A stretch of DNA of 26,939 bases from a virus: IMG/VR virus record IMGVR_UViG_3300047550_004339, positions 1-26,939 of that record; one strand, given 5' to 3'. A program made the position numbers and the translations under genes. The notes under the pieces are model-generated. The model saw nothing but the letters and a program-made list of their open reading frames with translations, had not been told where the DNA came from and did not search any database. Shown here piece by piece: positions 7,424-17,100 of the stretch (within the stretch, counting starts at the first letter, position 1; the number at the start of each line of letters is the position of its first letter).

Positions 7424-10400
7424 ATGGCCAAAATAAAATCTTCTGGTAGTTCGGATAAGAAAGAGGAATACAAAATTCAACAGGCCGAACGCAGTTTGCT
7501 TTTAGAAATACAAAAGATTGAAGATGGTCAAAACGAAGCTGCAAAAGAATTACTTAAAACTTATCAAAAATTACATGAACTAAGGGAATCTGGCGCAGAA
7601 GATACAGATGAGTATGCTGATTTATTAGATAAAGCAGAGGATTTATTAGATGCTCAAGAGGATGGCGGAAAAGCTTTAAAGGCACAACTATCTGAATATA
7701 AAAAGCAAGAAAAAATTCTTGAGAATATAAGACAAAGACGAAAAGAAAATCAAGAATCATTAAGAATTGAATTAGAAGACCAATCCTCAATAACACGAGA
7801 ATTAAATAAGCAAAAAAATACACTTGGAGAAAATACTGATTTGTATACGGCATCGGCTGCCGCTGCTGCTTCTGTAGCAGCCAATATTCAGGGATGGTCT
7901 AGCGCATTGCAAGACAGTATATTAGGGGAAAATAAAGAATTTAGACAATCTATAATTTCAATGGGTGATGCTCTAAAAGAATCAACCACGGAAATGGTCT
8001 CAATTAGTACCCAAATGCAATCTGGTAAACTTGAAGGAGGGATTAAGTCAGCATCGGAGAAAATTAACAGTTCAGTAGAGAGTTTACGAGATAAGATGAA
8101 TGAAATTGATTTAGAACCATTTCGTTCGGAATTAGTACAAGTAAATAGTGATATATCTAAATTATTAAGTCAGCCTGGTGCTGCCGAAGCAGTGGTCAAT
8201 GCTCAGAAATCAAGAGACTCATCATTACAATCTTTGTCAAATCTAAAACAGCAGCAAGAAGAAGATATAAAAGAAATAGTTGCATTAGAACAAGAACGAG
8301 GAATAGCAATTGCTTCTGGAAATAAGGAACAAGCCGAAGAAATAAAGAAAATACTTGAAGAGCGTAAACGAAAGCATCAAGAGGTAGGAGATACTATAAT
8401 TGCTGAAGAGCAGAAAATACAACAATCATATGAACAAGAACTTGAGTCTATAGCACCAAACCTTGCTGCTTTGGAAAAAAGACGAATAGCCCTTGATAAA
8501 GGAATACAAGCTGGCGAGCAGCAGATTGCTACTACAAAACAACAAATAGACTCATTAGAAAAATATAATGATGGAATGAAGGATGCCGCCACACGCGTTG
8601 ATATGGTTGGTAAATCCTTAGATGCTTTGTCGGAACACCTTCCAGCCGGCCAGGAACTTGTGAATGTTATAAAAGGCGCAGTTGATGGTTCTATGGATTT
8701 GAAAATGCTTGAAGCCGGCATAGTAGCCGTTGGTGCAGCTTTAGGATCTTGGGCAGGAAAATATATATTTGCAGAATGGGATGTTGAAACAAAAACGGCA
8801 AACGACCTTGCAATAAAGAAAATTCAACTTGAAGAAGATGTAGCAAAACTCAGATATGATAACGCAAAATTTCTGCAGGATTTTGAATATGATGGAGAAA
8901 ATTATCTCGGAAAATTAGGATTAGAGTTATTAGAGAGAGAGGTAAATTACAATTGGGATCGCTACAAACAGGAAATGAAAATTCAGGACCTGAAAACAAA
9001 AGGTAGTGCAGAGCAGGGAAAAATATTAAATGAAATTAATGCAACAAATAGAGAAGCAGCATTATCATACCGCGTTCAATCACAATCAGCTTTATTTGGT
9101 AAAGGAATAGGTTCTGTATCTTATGCAAAAGATGGTCTTGCGTTGGCCGGCGTTAATGCGGATAAATTAGCAAGTACTATAGCTGATGCATCGCTTAGTA
9201 TGGGTCAAATGCCTACTGCTCAAAATGCAGCAGATATGGCAGTGTTTGCTAATAGATTGGGACTATCAGGAAATGTATTGCCTGATATAGTAAAATCTTT
9301 AGAATTATCACAAGGATTTTCAGCAGAAACTGCAACAAATGTAGCTGCAGGATTGGAGAGTATGGCCGAACAGGCGAATATCAATCCAAACAAAATGTAT
9401 GAAGACATTGCCAAAGCATCTAAAGAGATGTACAAATATGGCATTAAAAATGTTGGTGCATTAGGAAGACAGGTTGCATACGCACAATCCATGGGACTAA
9501 GCTTTGATAAGATATCAAAGATGGGTGATAGTATGGTGCTGAATTACCAAGACAGTATTAAAGCTGAAATGGAATTAAGTGCCTTAATGGGTGAACAAGT
9601 AGATTTATCGGGGGTTAGAGCAGCAGCTGCGGCAGGTGGACCGGATATGGTTCAAAATATGATAGCCGAAATGCAAGCAACTGGAATTGATGTTGCAAAT
9701 ATGAATAAGTTCCAACTACAGGCGTTGCAAAAAGCTATACCTGATATGGACATCCAAGAAATAGAAAAAATGGTAAAGGGTGGTGGAGTGGATGTTGCAG
9801 AAGCCGGTGCAAAAGATGTAAAGCAGATAAATGAAGCAACGATTAAGCAGAAAAGAATAGAACAAGTTCAACAAGCAATCGGTTCAGCTCAAATACAGGC
9901 TGACAAAGTTTATTTAGATTTGAAACTTGATAAAGAAATAGCAGATAAGCAAACAAAATCAGAAGGACGTAAGAAATTTGAAGAAGAATCAACTGAACTT
10001 GAAGCTCAAAAACTTAGAAGTGAGTACGGAAAAGAAGCAAAATATAAAACCGATGATACAAGTGGTTATGTAAAGGGTGAAGCTGAAAAGGCTAGAAAAG
10101 AATTAATGAGGCCACTAACTGAAGGATTTGGCAATCTATTTGGTACAGTTGCCGGCGGGTTGACAGCATATATAACCCGAAAACCTTTAGCAGGATTATT
10201 GAAATCAGTAGTACCACAAATTGAAGCGCCTGGTGCTGGGGCCGCCGCAACACCGGGAGCAGCACCTGCTCCAACTGCTGCTGGCGCTGCGCCGGGAGCT
10301 GCACCAATTCCAACCGTAGCACCTACCAGCGGTTCAACCGCAGGACCAATTCCTGCGGCCGCGCCACCTCCTGAACCAACTTCTATACAAGAGGCAGTAG

Positions 10401-13400
10401 CAGCAAAAGCAGATGAAGTAAAAGCAAAAGTAGGCGAAAAAATAAATGAAAAAGTAGATGCTGTAAAAGGAAAAGTAGAGGAAAAAATAGATAAGTTAAC
10501 TGGGGCAACACCTTCTACTGCGGCTGCTCCTGAACCAACCGCTGCGGAAGAAACGGTAGGTAAAAAAGGTAAAAAAGCCAAAGCTAAAAGAAAAAAAGGA
10601 GGCGAAATAGCTGCAACAGAAACGGCACCAGGACAAAGTCCATATAAAGGAATGGGTAGGTCTGAAAAAGCTATGGCACAACCACGTGGTAAGGGTGGCA
10701 GGTTTGTATCCGGCCCTAAAGCAGCTGCACCAGCCGCAGCTGTACCGGGTCAAAGTCCATTTCAAGGAATGAGCCGTTCTCAAAGGGCAGCAGCTATGCC
10801 AAGAGATGCGAAAGGTAGATTTATGGCAACACCAAGAACTTTACCGACTGCAGGTGGATTTGGGGCAGGAGTAGGGGCACCAATGATGCCTTCTACGCCT
10901 TCAATGGCCGCGGCACCACCACCGGCGGTACCAGGCACATCAACGGGTAAAAAAGGTAGTAGAGCAAAGGGTAAAGGAGCAGTTGATGGTGGATTACTTG
11001 GTACATTTGGAGCAGGAATAGGGCAGGCCGGTAAAGGTATTGGTACATTTTTAAGTTCAGTAGGAAAGGGAGCCGGAAAAGCAATAGAAGGAATTCTTAA
11101 AGGAATTGGAGCAGGATTAAAAGTATTTGCAGATCCGTATGTTATACTTGGTGCCGGTGGATTGGCTCTTGTTATAGCACAGGTGGGAGCTGGGCTTGCG
11201 GCTGCATCGTGGATAATGGGTAAAGCATTACCTACTCTTGCTGAAGGGTTTAAATCATTCAATGATGTAAATGGAGAAAACCTAAAAAATATAGGTAGTG
11301 GCATGCTTCAGATGGGTGCCGGTATAGCCGCATTTGGTGCGGGTTCAGTTTTAGCCGGTATAGGTGGATTAGTACAGGGTGCAGCTTCTTTACTTGGTGC
11401 AAAAAGCCCATTGGAGCAGTTTTTAGAATTTTCTAAAATGGATTTTGGAGACCCGGCTAAAGTAAAGGCAAACGCAGAAGCATTTGCTGCATTTGGCCAA
11501 GCAATGGCAAAAGCTGGAGCAAGCCAAGGAATTGCCGGAATTGGTACATTTGTATCTGGTGTTAGTGAGGGATTGTTATCAATGTTTGGTATGGGTGTTA
11601 AATTACCATATGACCAATTCAGAGAATTTGCGCATATGGATTTTGGAGACCCTGTAAAAGTAAAAGCAAATGCAGAAGCTTTTGGTGCATTTGCAGAAGC
11701 TATGGCAAAGGCTGCTGGAGCTCAGGGAGCCGGCGCTGCTAGCGGATTATTTGGTGGAGTCGCAGAGGGTATAATGTCATTCTTTGATAAAAAAATTCAA
11801 TTACCGTATGACCAATTCAGAGAATTTGCGCATATGGATTTTGGAGACCCGAAAAAAGTAAAAGAAAATGCAGAAGCAATGGGTGCTTTTGGTGAAGCTA
11901 TGGGAAAAGTAGTTGCAGGAGGACAGCCTAGCGGTGATATTGTAAGTGGCATTTTTAACACATTAACTTCTGCATTTAAGACAAAAGCAAAACTACCATA
12001 TGAACAATTCCAAGAGTTTGCTTATATGGATTTTGGAGACCCGAAAAAAGTAAAAGCAAATGCAGAAGCCTTTGCAGCTTTTGCTGAAGCATTTTCCAAA
12101 GCGTCTTCTGCACAAGGAGATGCCGCTGTATCAACTTTTGCTGAAGGAGTTTTGGGTGGTATAGGAGAATTTCTTGGGGCTAAAGATCCTATACAAAAAT
12201 TTGTAGAATTTTCATTTTTAGAAATAGGCCCCAATGCCAAAGTAAACGCTGAAGCATTTGTTACATTTAGTGAGGCAATGGCAAAATATACCGGAACTAA
12301 TCAGGGAATGTGGGGAACTATTACTGAACATGTTGGTAACTTTTTAAGAAACGAAGACCCTATAAAGAAATTCACAAGATTTGCAGGTCTTAAAATAGAT
12401 GGAGAAAAAGCAAAAACTAATGCAGAAGCATTTGTAACATTTTCAGAAGCACTGTCAAAGTATACTGGAACTAATCAGGGAATGTGGGCAACGATTACTG
12501 AAGGGGTTGGTAGATTTTTAGGTAATGAAGACCCTATAAAGAAATTCGCAAAATTCTCAAGGCTTAAAATAGAAGGAGAAAAAGCAAAAATTAATGCAGA
12601 AGCATTTGTACTATTTAGTGAAGCACTGTCAAAATATACCGGTACAAATCAAAGTATGTGGGGAACTATTACCGAAGCAATTGGTAGATTTTTAGGGAAT
12701 GAGGACCCCATAAATAAGTTTGTAAGATTCGCAGGATTAAAGATAGATGGTGTTAATGTAAAAAATAGCGCAGAGGCTTTTGTAACATTTAGCGAAGCAT
12801 TGTCAAAATATACTGGCACAAATCAGGACATTTGGGGAACGCTTGCAGAAGGAATTGGTAACTTTTTAGGTAACGAAGACCCGATTAATAAATTTGTAAG
12901 ATTTGCAGGATTAAAAATAGATGGTGTTGCTGTTAAAGCAAATGCAGAAGCCTTTGTAACATTCAGTCAAGCATTATCAATGTACACAAATACCAATCAG
13001 GGTATGTGGGGAACTATTACCGAAGCAGTTGGTAACTTTTTAGGTAATGAAGACCCGATTGATAAATTTGTAAGATTTGCACAACTACAGATAGATCCAC
13101 TAAAAGCATTTGGAAATGCATTAGCATTTTCAGAATTTGCTCGTGCATTAGGCGGATATGAAGGATCTAATCAGGGTATGTGGGGAACTATTACCGAAGC
13201 AGTTGGTGACTTTTTAGGTAACGAAGGGCCCATTGAAAAATTTGTAGAGTTTTCAAAAATTGACATAGGCGATCCTGTAAAAGTAGGACAAACAGCAAAG
13301 GCCTTTGCTGAATTTTCAAAAGGATTGTCACAATATAAGGGTACTGGTGAGGGATTGGGTTCTCAAATATGGAGTGCGGTAAGCGGCTTTTTTGGTGGAG

Positions 13401-15238
13401 GTGGCGCAGATTTTAGTGATATATACACACAATTTCAGGAATTTTCTTTCTTAAAAACAGGAGATAAAGCACTTGAAAATGCTCAAGCATTCTCATTATT
13501 TGCAGGTGCCATAGCATCATATAAAGGAGTATCTGGAAATGAGGGGGGAATAATAGATGGAATAATGAGTTTCTTTAGTGCTGGCCAATCAGACAAAAAT
13601 AAAGCGGAAGCTGATGCGCTTTGGTTAAATGCTTTAATAGATAAATTCAGACAATTTTCTGAAGCAAAATTAGGCGATACCACAAACTTAAAAAAGAATG
13701 CAGAAGCATTCACTTTATTTGGAAATGCAATATCATCTTTTAAGCCATCGGAAACAGCAACCGATAGAATATTAGATTCAATAAATAACTTTTTCTTTCA
13801 TGATAATAAACCGCTCACATCGGAAGAGGAGGCCGCAGCATTTTTAGAACCATTATTTGCCAAATTCCATATGTTTGCAGACGCCGGACTTGGTGAGAAG
13901 AGTGAAGCAGTTAAAAAGAACGCAGAAGCATTCATTACATTTTCAGAAGCATTAGCTAAATATCCACAACAACCAGCAGGATTCTGGGACGGAGTTGGCG
14001 ATTTTTTCTCGGGACTAGGTAATGTACTCAATGCACTGTCTGGACAGGAGGCAGCAGAAAATCCAATAACTATGTTACAACGGTTTGCCGATGTTCACAT
14101 TAGCAAAGAACAAACTGAAACTAATGCGTACGCATTAATTTCATTGGCTAAGAGTCTTACTAATTTTAGTGGTTATAAGGACTCAATAAGCGGCGCATCG
14201 GAAACCGCTACCATAGCAATGCAGGCTTTAAATATACTACTTGACCCAAAGACGGGTATTAGCGTAAGCAAATCCGATAAATTAAAAAATTCCGGAGATG
14301 GCCTGCTTAATTTAGCAAAAGCTTTTAAAACCTTTGAAGGCGTTAATTTTACCCTCGCAGCTACATCATATAAAGCGATGATAGAGGCAATGAATACTGT
14401 AAAAATAGAGGATGCAACTATTGAACGAATCAAAAATTTTGCTGGAGCATTTGAACCATTGGTTGGTACAATGCGTAGTGTGGGTCAATCGGAAAAAGCT
14501 AATACATGGCTTGGAGGACTCCTTCAGGATGTAGGTATTGGTAAAAAACAAAATAATGTTGTCAACGCATTAGATATAATGCCGAGAATGGCCGACATGT
14601 TAACAAAATTCTCAGTAGCAATTTCTAAGCTGCAACCGGAGAGTATGAAACAGCTTGCAACATCATTGGTATCTTTAGTTGGTCCAATGTCAGCACTATT
14701 TAATGAAGATGTATTTGACTCAAAGGTAGCAAGCTCTGCTTGGGGGATTGCATTAAGTGTAGTTACCTTAGATAAGGTTGTCACAGAAAACCTTACAAAA
14801 AGATTACAGAAATTTACAGGTTTAACTGGTAGTATTCAAACTATGGCTACAGCAGTATCTGAGTTGGCGGGTGCATTCAAAGCATTAAGTTCTGCGGCGG
14901 TAGGACCTACAATTACCGCAACTGGTAAAGGCGGCCTCGGGTTCGCATCCGGCGCAACAGTTGCTTCAAAAGTTGGATCGGCACCGATAAAATCGGCTAG
15001 TCAAAAAATTGACCTCATGGTTGATAACCTTCAAAAGATAAATGAAAACACAAAGGCAACAAAAGAATTAACAAAAGCTATGGTACAATTAGCTGCTGCA
15101 ACATATGAAGGGTATGATAAACAATCCGGTACAACACTTAAAATATCTGGCAAAGATATATTATTGGTAGCGGGAAGAGCAGCTGGTGCGCAAAAGACAC
15201 AAAAGCAAACAACATATACTAACTTTGATAATATCTAA
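7424..15238 (+). CDS. Tape measure protein, very long, with about 15 internal repeats
   Basis: This 2604-residue protein sits in the tape measure position between the tube/chaperone and baseplate genes. Residues about 10-390 are charged, heptad-rich coiled coil. Residues about 540-810 form a helical region containing the GKGIGSVSYAKDGLALAG segment. Residues about 934-1060 are Ala/Pro-rich, with an amphipathic Lys/Glu helix and a basic KKGKKAKAKRKKGG patch. Two hydrophobic Gly/Ala stretches (about 1237-1266 and 1290-1325) could cross a membrane during DNA injection. Residues about 1329-2250 are tandem repeats of 57-72 residues. At the usual 0.15 nm per residue, the whole protein would span about 390 nm, far longer than the T4 tail; processing or a non-stretched terminus would reduce this. 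The start is ATG-GCC after ATAAACTTCAATA. Confidence 0.9.
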   Translation: MAKIKSSGSSDKKEEYKIQQAERSLLLEIQKIEDGQNEAAKELLKTYQKLHELRESGAEDTDEYADLLDKAEDLLDAQEDGGKALKAQLSEYKKQEKILENIRQRRKENQESLRIELEDQSSITRELNKQKNTLGENTDLYTASAAAAASVAANIQGWSSALQDSILGENKEFRQSIISMGDALKESTTEMVSISTQMQSGKLEGGIKSASEKINSSVESLRDKMNEIDLEPFRSELVQVNSDISKLLSQPGAAEAVVNAQKSRDSSLQSLSNLKQQQEEDIKEIVALEQERGIAIASGNKEQAEEIKKILEERKRKHQEVGDTIIAEEQKIQQSYEQELESIAPNLAALEKRRIALDKGIQAGEQQIATTKQQIDSLEKYNDGMKDAATRVDMVGKSLDALSEHLPAGQELVNVIKGAVDGSMDLKMLEAGIVAVGAALGSWAGKYIFAEWDVETKTANDLAIKKIQLEEDVAKLRYDNAKFLQDFEYDGENYLGKLGLELLEREVNYNWDRYKQEMKIQDLKTKGSAEQGKILNEINATNREAALSYRVQSQSALFGKGIGSVSYAKDGLALAGVNADKLASTIADASLSMGQMPTAQNAADMAVFANRLGLSGNVLPDIVKSLELSQGFSAETATNVAAGLESMAEQANINPNKMYEDIAKASKEMYKYGIKNVGALGRQVAYAQSMGLSFDKISKMGDSMVLNYQDSIKAEMELSALMGEQVDLSGVRAAAAAGGPDMVQNMIAEMQATGIDVANMNKFQLQALQKAIPDMDIQEIEKMVKGGGVDVAEAGAKDVKQINEATIKQKRIEQVQQAIGSAQIQADKVYLDLKLDKEIADKQTKSEGRKKFEEESTELEAQKLRSEYGKEAKYKTDDTSGYVKGEAEKARKELMRPLTEGFGNLFGTVAGGLTAYITRKPLAGLLKSVVPQIEAPGAGAAATPGAAPAPTAAGAAPGAAPIPTVAPTSGSTAGPIPAAAPPPEPTSIQEAVAAKADEVKAKVGEKINEKVDAVKGKVEEKIDKLTGATPSTAAAPEPTAAEETVGKKGKKAKAKRKKGGEIAATETAPGQSPYKGMGRSEKAMAQPRGKGGRFVSGPKAAAPAAAVPGQSPFQGMSRSQRAAAMPRDAKGRFMATPRTLPTAGGFGAGVGAPMMPSTPSMAAAPPPAVPGTSTGKKGSRAKGKGAVDGGLLGTFGAGIGQAGKGIGTFLSSVGKGAGKAIEGILKGIGAGLKVFADPYVILGAGGLALVIAQVGAGLAAASWIMGKALPTLAEGFKSFNDVNGENLKNIGSGMLQMGAGIAAFGAGSVLAGIGGLVQGAASLLGAKSPLEQFLEFSKMDFGDPAKVKANAEAFAAFGQAMAKAGASQGIAGIGTFVSGVSEGLLSMFGMGVKLPYDQFREFAHMDFGDPVKVKANAEAFGAFAEAMAKAAGAQGAGAASGLFGGVAEGIMSFFDKKIQLPYDQFREFAHMDFGDPKKVKENAEAMGAFGEAMGKVVAGGQPSGDIVSGIFNTLTSAFKTKAKLPYEQFQEFAYMDFGDPKKVKANAEAFAAFAEAFSKASSAQGDAAVSTFAEGVLGGIGEFLGAKDPIQKFVEFSFLEIGPNAKVNAEAFVTFSEAMAKYTGTNQGMWGTITEHVGNFLRNEDPIKKFTRFAGLKIDGEKAKTNAEAFVTFSEALSKYTGTNQGMWATITEGVGRFLGNEDPIKKFAKFSRLKIEGEKAKINAEAFVLFSEALSKYTGTNQSMWGTITEAIGRFLGNEDPINKFVRFAGLKIDGVNVKNSAEAFVTFSEALSKYTGTNQDIWGTLAEGIGNFLGNEDPINKFVRFAGLKIDGVAVKANAEAFVTFSQALSMYTNTNQGMWGTITEAVGNFLGNEDPIDKFVRFAQLQIDPLKAFGNALAFSEFARALGGYEGSNQGMWGTITEAVGDFLGNEGPIEKFVEFSKIDIGDPVKVGQTAKAFAEFSKGLSQYKGTGEGLGSQIWSAVSGFFGGGGADFSDIYTQFQEFSFLKTGDKALENAQAFSLFAGAIASYKGVSGNEGGIIDGIMSFFSAGQSDKNKAEADALWLNALIDKFRQFSEAKLGDTTNLKKNAEAFTLFGNAISSFKPSETATDRILDSINNFFFHDNKPLTSEEEAAAFLEPLFAKFHMFADAGLGEKSEAVKKNAEAFITFSEALAKYPQQPAGFWDGVGDFFSGLGNVLNALSGQEAAENPITMLQRFADVHISKEQTETNAYALISLAKSLTNFSGYKDSISGASETATIAMQALNILLDPKTGISVSKSDKLKNSGDGLLNLAKAFKTFEGVNFTLAATSYKAMIEAMNTVKIEDATIERIKNFAGAFEPLVGTMRSVGQSEKANTWLGGLLQDVGIGKKQNNVVNALDIMPRMADMLTKFSVAISKLQPESMKQLATSLVSLVGPMSALFNEDVFDSKVASSAWGIALSVVTLDKVVTENLTKRLQKFTGLTGSIQTMATAVSELAGAFKALSSAAVGPTITATGKGGLGFASGATVASKVGSAPIKSASQKIDLMVDNLQKINENTKATKELTKAMVQLAAATYEGYDKQSGTTLKISGKDILLVAGRAAGAQKTQKQTTYTNFDNI
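10631..10834 (+). repeat. Duplicated GQSPxxGM...GRF motif within the tape measure gene
   Basis: Two copies of a 29-residue unit start 39 residues apart (G1070 and G1109). Both share GQSP, GM, RS, PR and a closing GRF: GQSPYKGMGRSEK...PRGKGGRF and GQSPFQGMSRSQR...PRDAKGRF. The segment between coiled coil and hydrophobic regions is low in complexity and basic. The unit could bind DNA or a tail component, but no function is shown. Confidence 0.7.
11408..14170 (+). repeat. Tandem protein repeats in the tape measure gene (about 15 units, core period 58 residues)
   Basis: Units begin with P-[IL/Y]-x-[QK]-F and continue with KxNAEAF and a FSEAL-type helix. First-residue positions are 1329, 1395, 1461, 1525, 1589, 1646, 1704, 1762, 1820, 1878 and 1936. 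The early spacing is 66, 66, 64 and 64, then 57, then exactly 58 (174 bases) five times. Units 5-10 share YTGTNQGMWGTITE and FLGNEDPI and look recently amplified. Units 11 onward are more divergent and variable in length. Confidence 0.9.
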
Positions 15239-15251
15239 TATTTTGAATCTG

Positions 15252-15261
15252 AATATTTATA
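15252..15261 (+). promoter_or_regulatory. Putative phage late promoter (WATATTTATW) for the baseplate genes
   Basis: AATATTTATA lies 22 bases before the start of the 498-residue baseplate gene in a 45-base gap. A TTTG exists 25 bases upstream (15223-15226), outside the usual host spacing. Four genes follow with gaps of 4-13 bases and no further motif, so this may be the promoter of the whole baseplate cluster. Confidence 0.4.
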
Positions 15262-15283
15262 ATTAAGTAATTCGGATAAATAA

Positions 15284-16780
15284 ATGGCAAAAACATTAGC
15301 AGACTTATTTAAGAGCAGGATTGATGAGGTATATAATAATCTCGGTAGTAGAACTCTTATAGAAACACATGGACTTGTAAATATTCCTAGAAAGGCTGCG
15401 TTACTTGTATCATCTCCAACCGCAATAGGAGCATTAATTGGAGATAATGTCGGATCTACGCTAAAAGGTTCAGCAAACCGACCAACCGATACTATCTATA
15501 ATAACAAAACATTTTTAAGTAAACCGGTATCTTTATTTCCCGGTGCTATAACCGGAGTAGAAGACGCTATTCAAAGTGGACAATCTTATTATATAAAAAA
15601 ATCACCCGGTAATCCAAATGTAGTCTCTACTATAAAACAGGGGGCAAGTAATCCAAAACATGAATTAATGAAAGCTGGAGTCCAGCTACTAAAAAGTCCA
15701 ACATCTACATTAAAAAAATTCAATGACTTAACCGGTAAATTAAAAAAAAGATTTACATCGGATTCATATGGGCCGGAAAAATCGGAAGATGGTGAAGGAA
15801 AAATTCGTAAGGATACAATAAAATATACTACACATGCGCCGATATATCAGAAAAAATCAACTTCCAGAGAGTGGGTTCAAGTTGGTGTAGAAGAGAGAAA
15901 AACAACAAAAACTATAGATGATATTATATCTAATATATTGAAAAGGGGTAATGAATATTTAACCGATTTACAAACAGATAATAAACAGATAAATGGACCC
16001 TATGTATTAATTGAAAGTTATCCTGATAAGAAAAATAAAATACTTTTACCAGGAACAATATTTGGCTTATCCGAAGATGCAAGCCCGGAATGGAATGGTT
16101 TCAAATTTGTCGGTTCTCCTTTTCAAATGTATCGTTATAGTGGTGTTGAAAGAAATATAAAATTTGAAATAAAATTATACTACACCGACTATGAAGAAAA
16201 GAAACAAATGAAAAAAACTTTGAACAAACTTAGAAAATTAGTGTTTCCAAATGAAAATGTTGCTGCGGCCACTTATGCTGGTAATACATCCGCTTTAGCA
16301 TTTACGCCTAATATTTTATATCTTACCATATATGGTATATATAACCAAATTTTATGTGTTATGGATACATTTAGCCTAACAATAGATGATACATCACCTT
16401 GGGTAGCCGGTTACAATAAACAAATAGAAGATGCGGAAGGGTCTAAAATGAGTATTGATGATTATAATGAGGAAGACAAACCATTCCCCGTATCGGTTCA
16501 GGTATCGCTTGGCTTTAAAATAATAGAAACTCCGCAAATATTGGAATCAAATGGTAAACATACATATGAATATGCTATAGAAGAAGATGAGAAGGGTCTT
16601 CCAAAAAGTTATTTTACGGATCCAGATAACGCAATTAAATCAGAAAATGACAAAGATAAAAAGATTAAACAATTAGAAGAGAAAAGAAAACAAGACGCAG
16701 AATTAGCGGCCAAACTAAATAAAATAGGGTTAGATGCGGTAAAGAATATTCAAATGGCTTCTTTCAGAAAAACAATATAA
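15284..16780 (+). CDS. Probable baseplate tail-tube junction protein (gp48/gp54-like)
   Basis: This 498-residue protein begins ATG-GCA. The best clue is the C-terminal half: FKFVGSPFQMYRYSGVERN, a strand and helix with KKQMKKTLNKLRKLVFP, then TPNILYLTIYGIYNQI and SLTIDDTSPW. This matches the pattern of tube-initiator proteins at the top of the baseplate (T4 gp48/gp54), in which a measured-force-type beta unit is followed by a Pro-ended helix. The N-terminal half is Lys/Thr-rich with no recognised domain. It lies between the tape measure and LysM wedge genes, fitting a baseplate role. The last 50 residues form a charged coiled coil. Exact orthology to gp48 or gp54 cannot be settled from the sequence alone. 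Confidence 0.55.
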   Translation: MAKTLADLFKSRIDEVYNNLGSRTLIETHGLVNIPRKAALLVSSPTAIGALIGDNVGSTLKGSANRPTDTIYNNKTFLSKPVSLFPGAITGVEDAIQSGQSYYIKKSPGNPNVVSTIKQGASNPKHELMKAGVQLLKSPTSTLKKFNDLTGKLKKRFTSDSYGPEKSEDGEGKIRKDTIKYTTHAPIYQKKSTSREWVQVGVEERKTTKTIDDIISNILKRGNEYLTDLQTDNKQINGPYVLIESYPDKKNKILLPGTIFGLSEDASPEWNGFKFVGSPFQMYRYSGVERNIKFEIKLYYTDYEEKKQMKKTLNKLRKLVFPNENVAAATYAGNTSALAFTPNILYLTIYGIYNQILCVMDTFSLTIDDTSPWVAGYNKQIEDAEGSKMSIDDYNEEDKPFPVSVQVSLGFKIIETPQILESNGKHTYEYAIEEDEKGLPKSYFTDPDNAIKSENDKDKKIKQLEEKRKQDAELAAKLNKIGLDAVKNIQMASFRKTI

Positions 16781-16793
16781 TTAGTGTTATAAT

Positions 16794-17096
16794 ATGGCAA
16801 ACAGATACACATACAGTAAAATAGTAAAAACACCAGAAACAAATGAGTCGTACTTGGAGAGTACGATATATCCACAAATTTCCGCTGCAGATAATGATAT
16901 CTATATATTAACGGATGAAACCGATAGATTAGATTTACTTGCTATAACCTATTACAGAGACCCGGCTATGTGGTGGATTATAGCAACGGCGAATAATCTA
17001 AATGATGCTTCTATGTATATTGAGCCGGGTACACAACTTCGTATTCCGACAAATGTACAAAAAATTATGTCTGATTTGAGTAAATTAAATAAATAA
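16794..17096 (+). CDS. LysM-like baseplate wedge protein (gp53-like)
   Basis: This 100-residue protein is mostly one LysM-like fold: DRLDLLAITYYRDPAMWW, then IIATANNLNDASMYIEPG, then TQLRIPTN. The Asp-Pro-x-x-Trp-Trp and Ile-Ala-x-x-Asn-Asn pattern with a closing G-x-x-L-R-I-P is typical of phage baseplate LysM proteins, including the C-terminal domain of T4 gp53, and of small tail protein X types. In T4, gp53 joins wedges around the central hub. At 100 residues it is shorter than T4 gp53 (196), so it may represent the domain alone. It starts 13 bases after the previous stop, and the hub gene starts four bases after its own stop, so the three are probably co-translated. Confidence 0.75.
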   Translation: MANRYTYSKIVKTPETNESYLESTIYPQISAADNDIYILTDETDRLDLLAITYYRDPAMWWIIATANNLNDASMYIEPGTQLRIPTNVQKIMSDLSKLNK

Positions 17097-17100
17097 AGTT

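Noticed and set aside
10066-10581. Long minus-strand ORF of 171 codons, Ala/Val/Pro-rich
   Set aside because: It is the antisense of the Ala/Pro/Lys-rich linker of the tape measure gene, where codon bias leaves the other strand open. No start context or promoter supports it, and all other genes run on the + strand.
10780-11304. Minus-strand ORF of 174 codons
   Set aside because: It is a shadow of the Gly/Ala-rich tape measure segment; its Pro/Ala-rich product is the mirror of that composition.
11408-14170. Tandem repeats as a CRISPR array or mobile element
   Set aside because: The repeats are in frame, encode a regular protein unit of 57-72 residues, have no unique spacers and lie inside one long gene.
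15274-15284. GATAAATA directly before a start codon as a T4/cyanophage-type late promoter
   Set aside because: It is too close to the ATG (15284), and similar A-rich text precedes most start codons as the translation initiation region.
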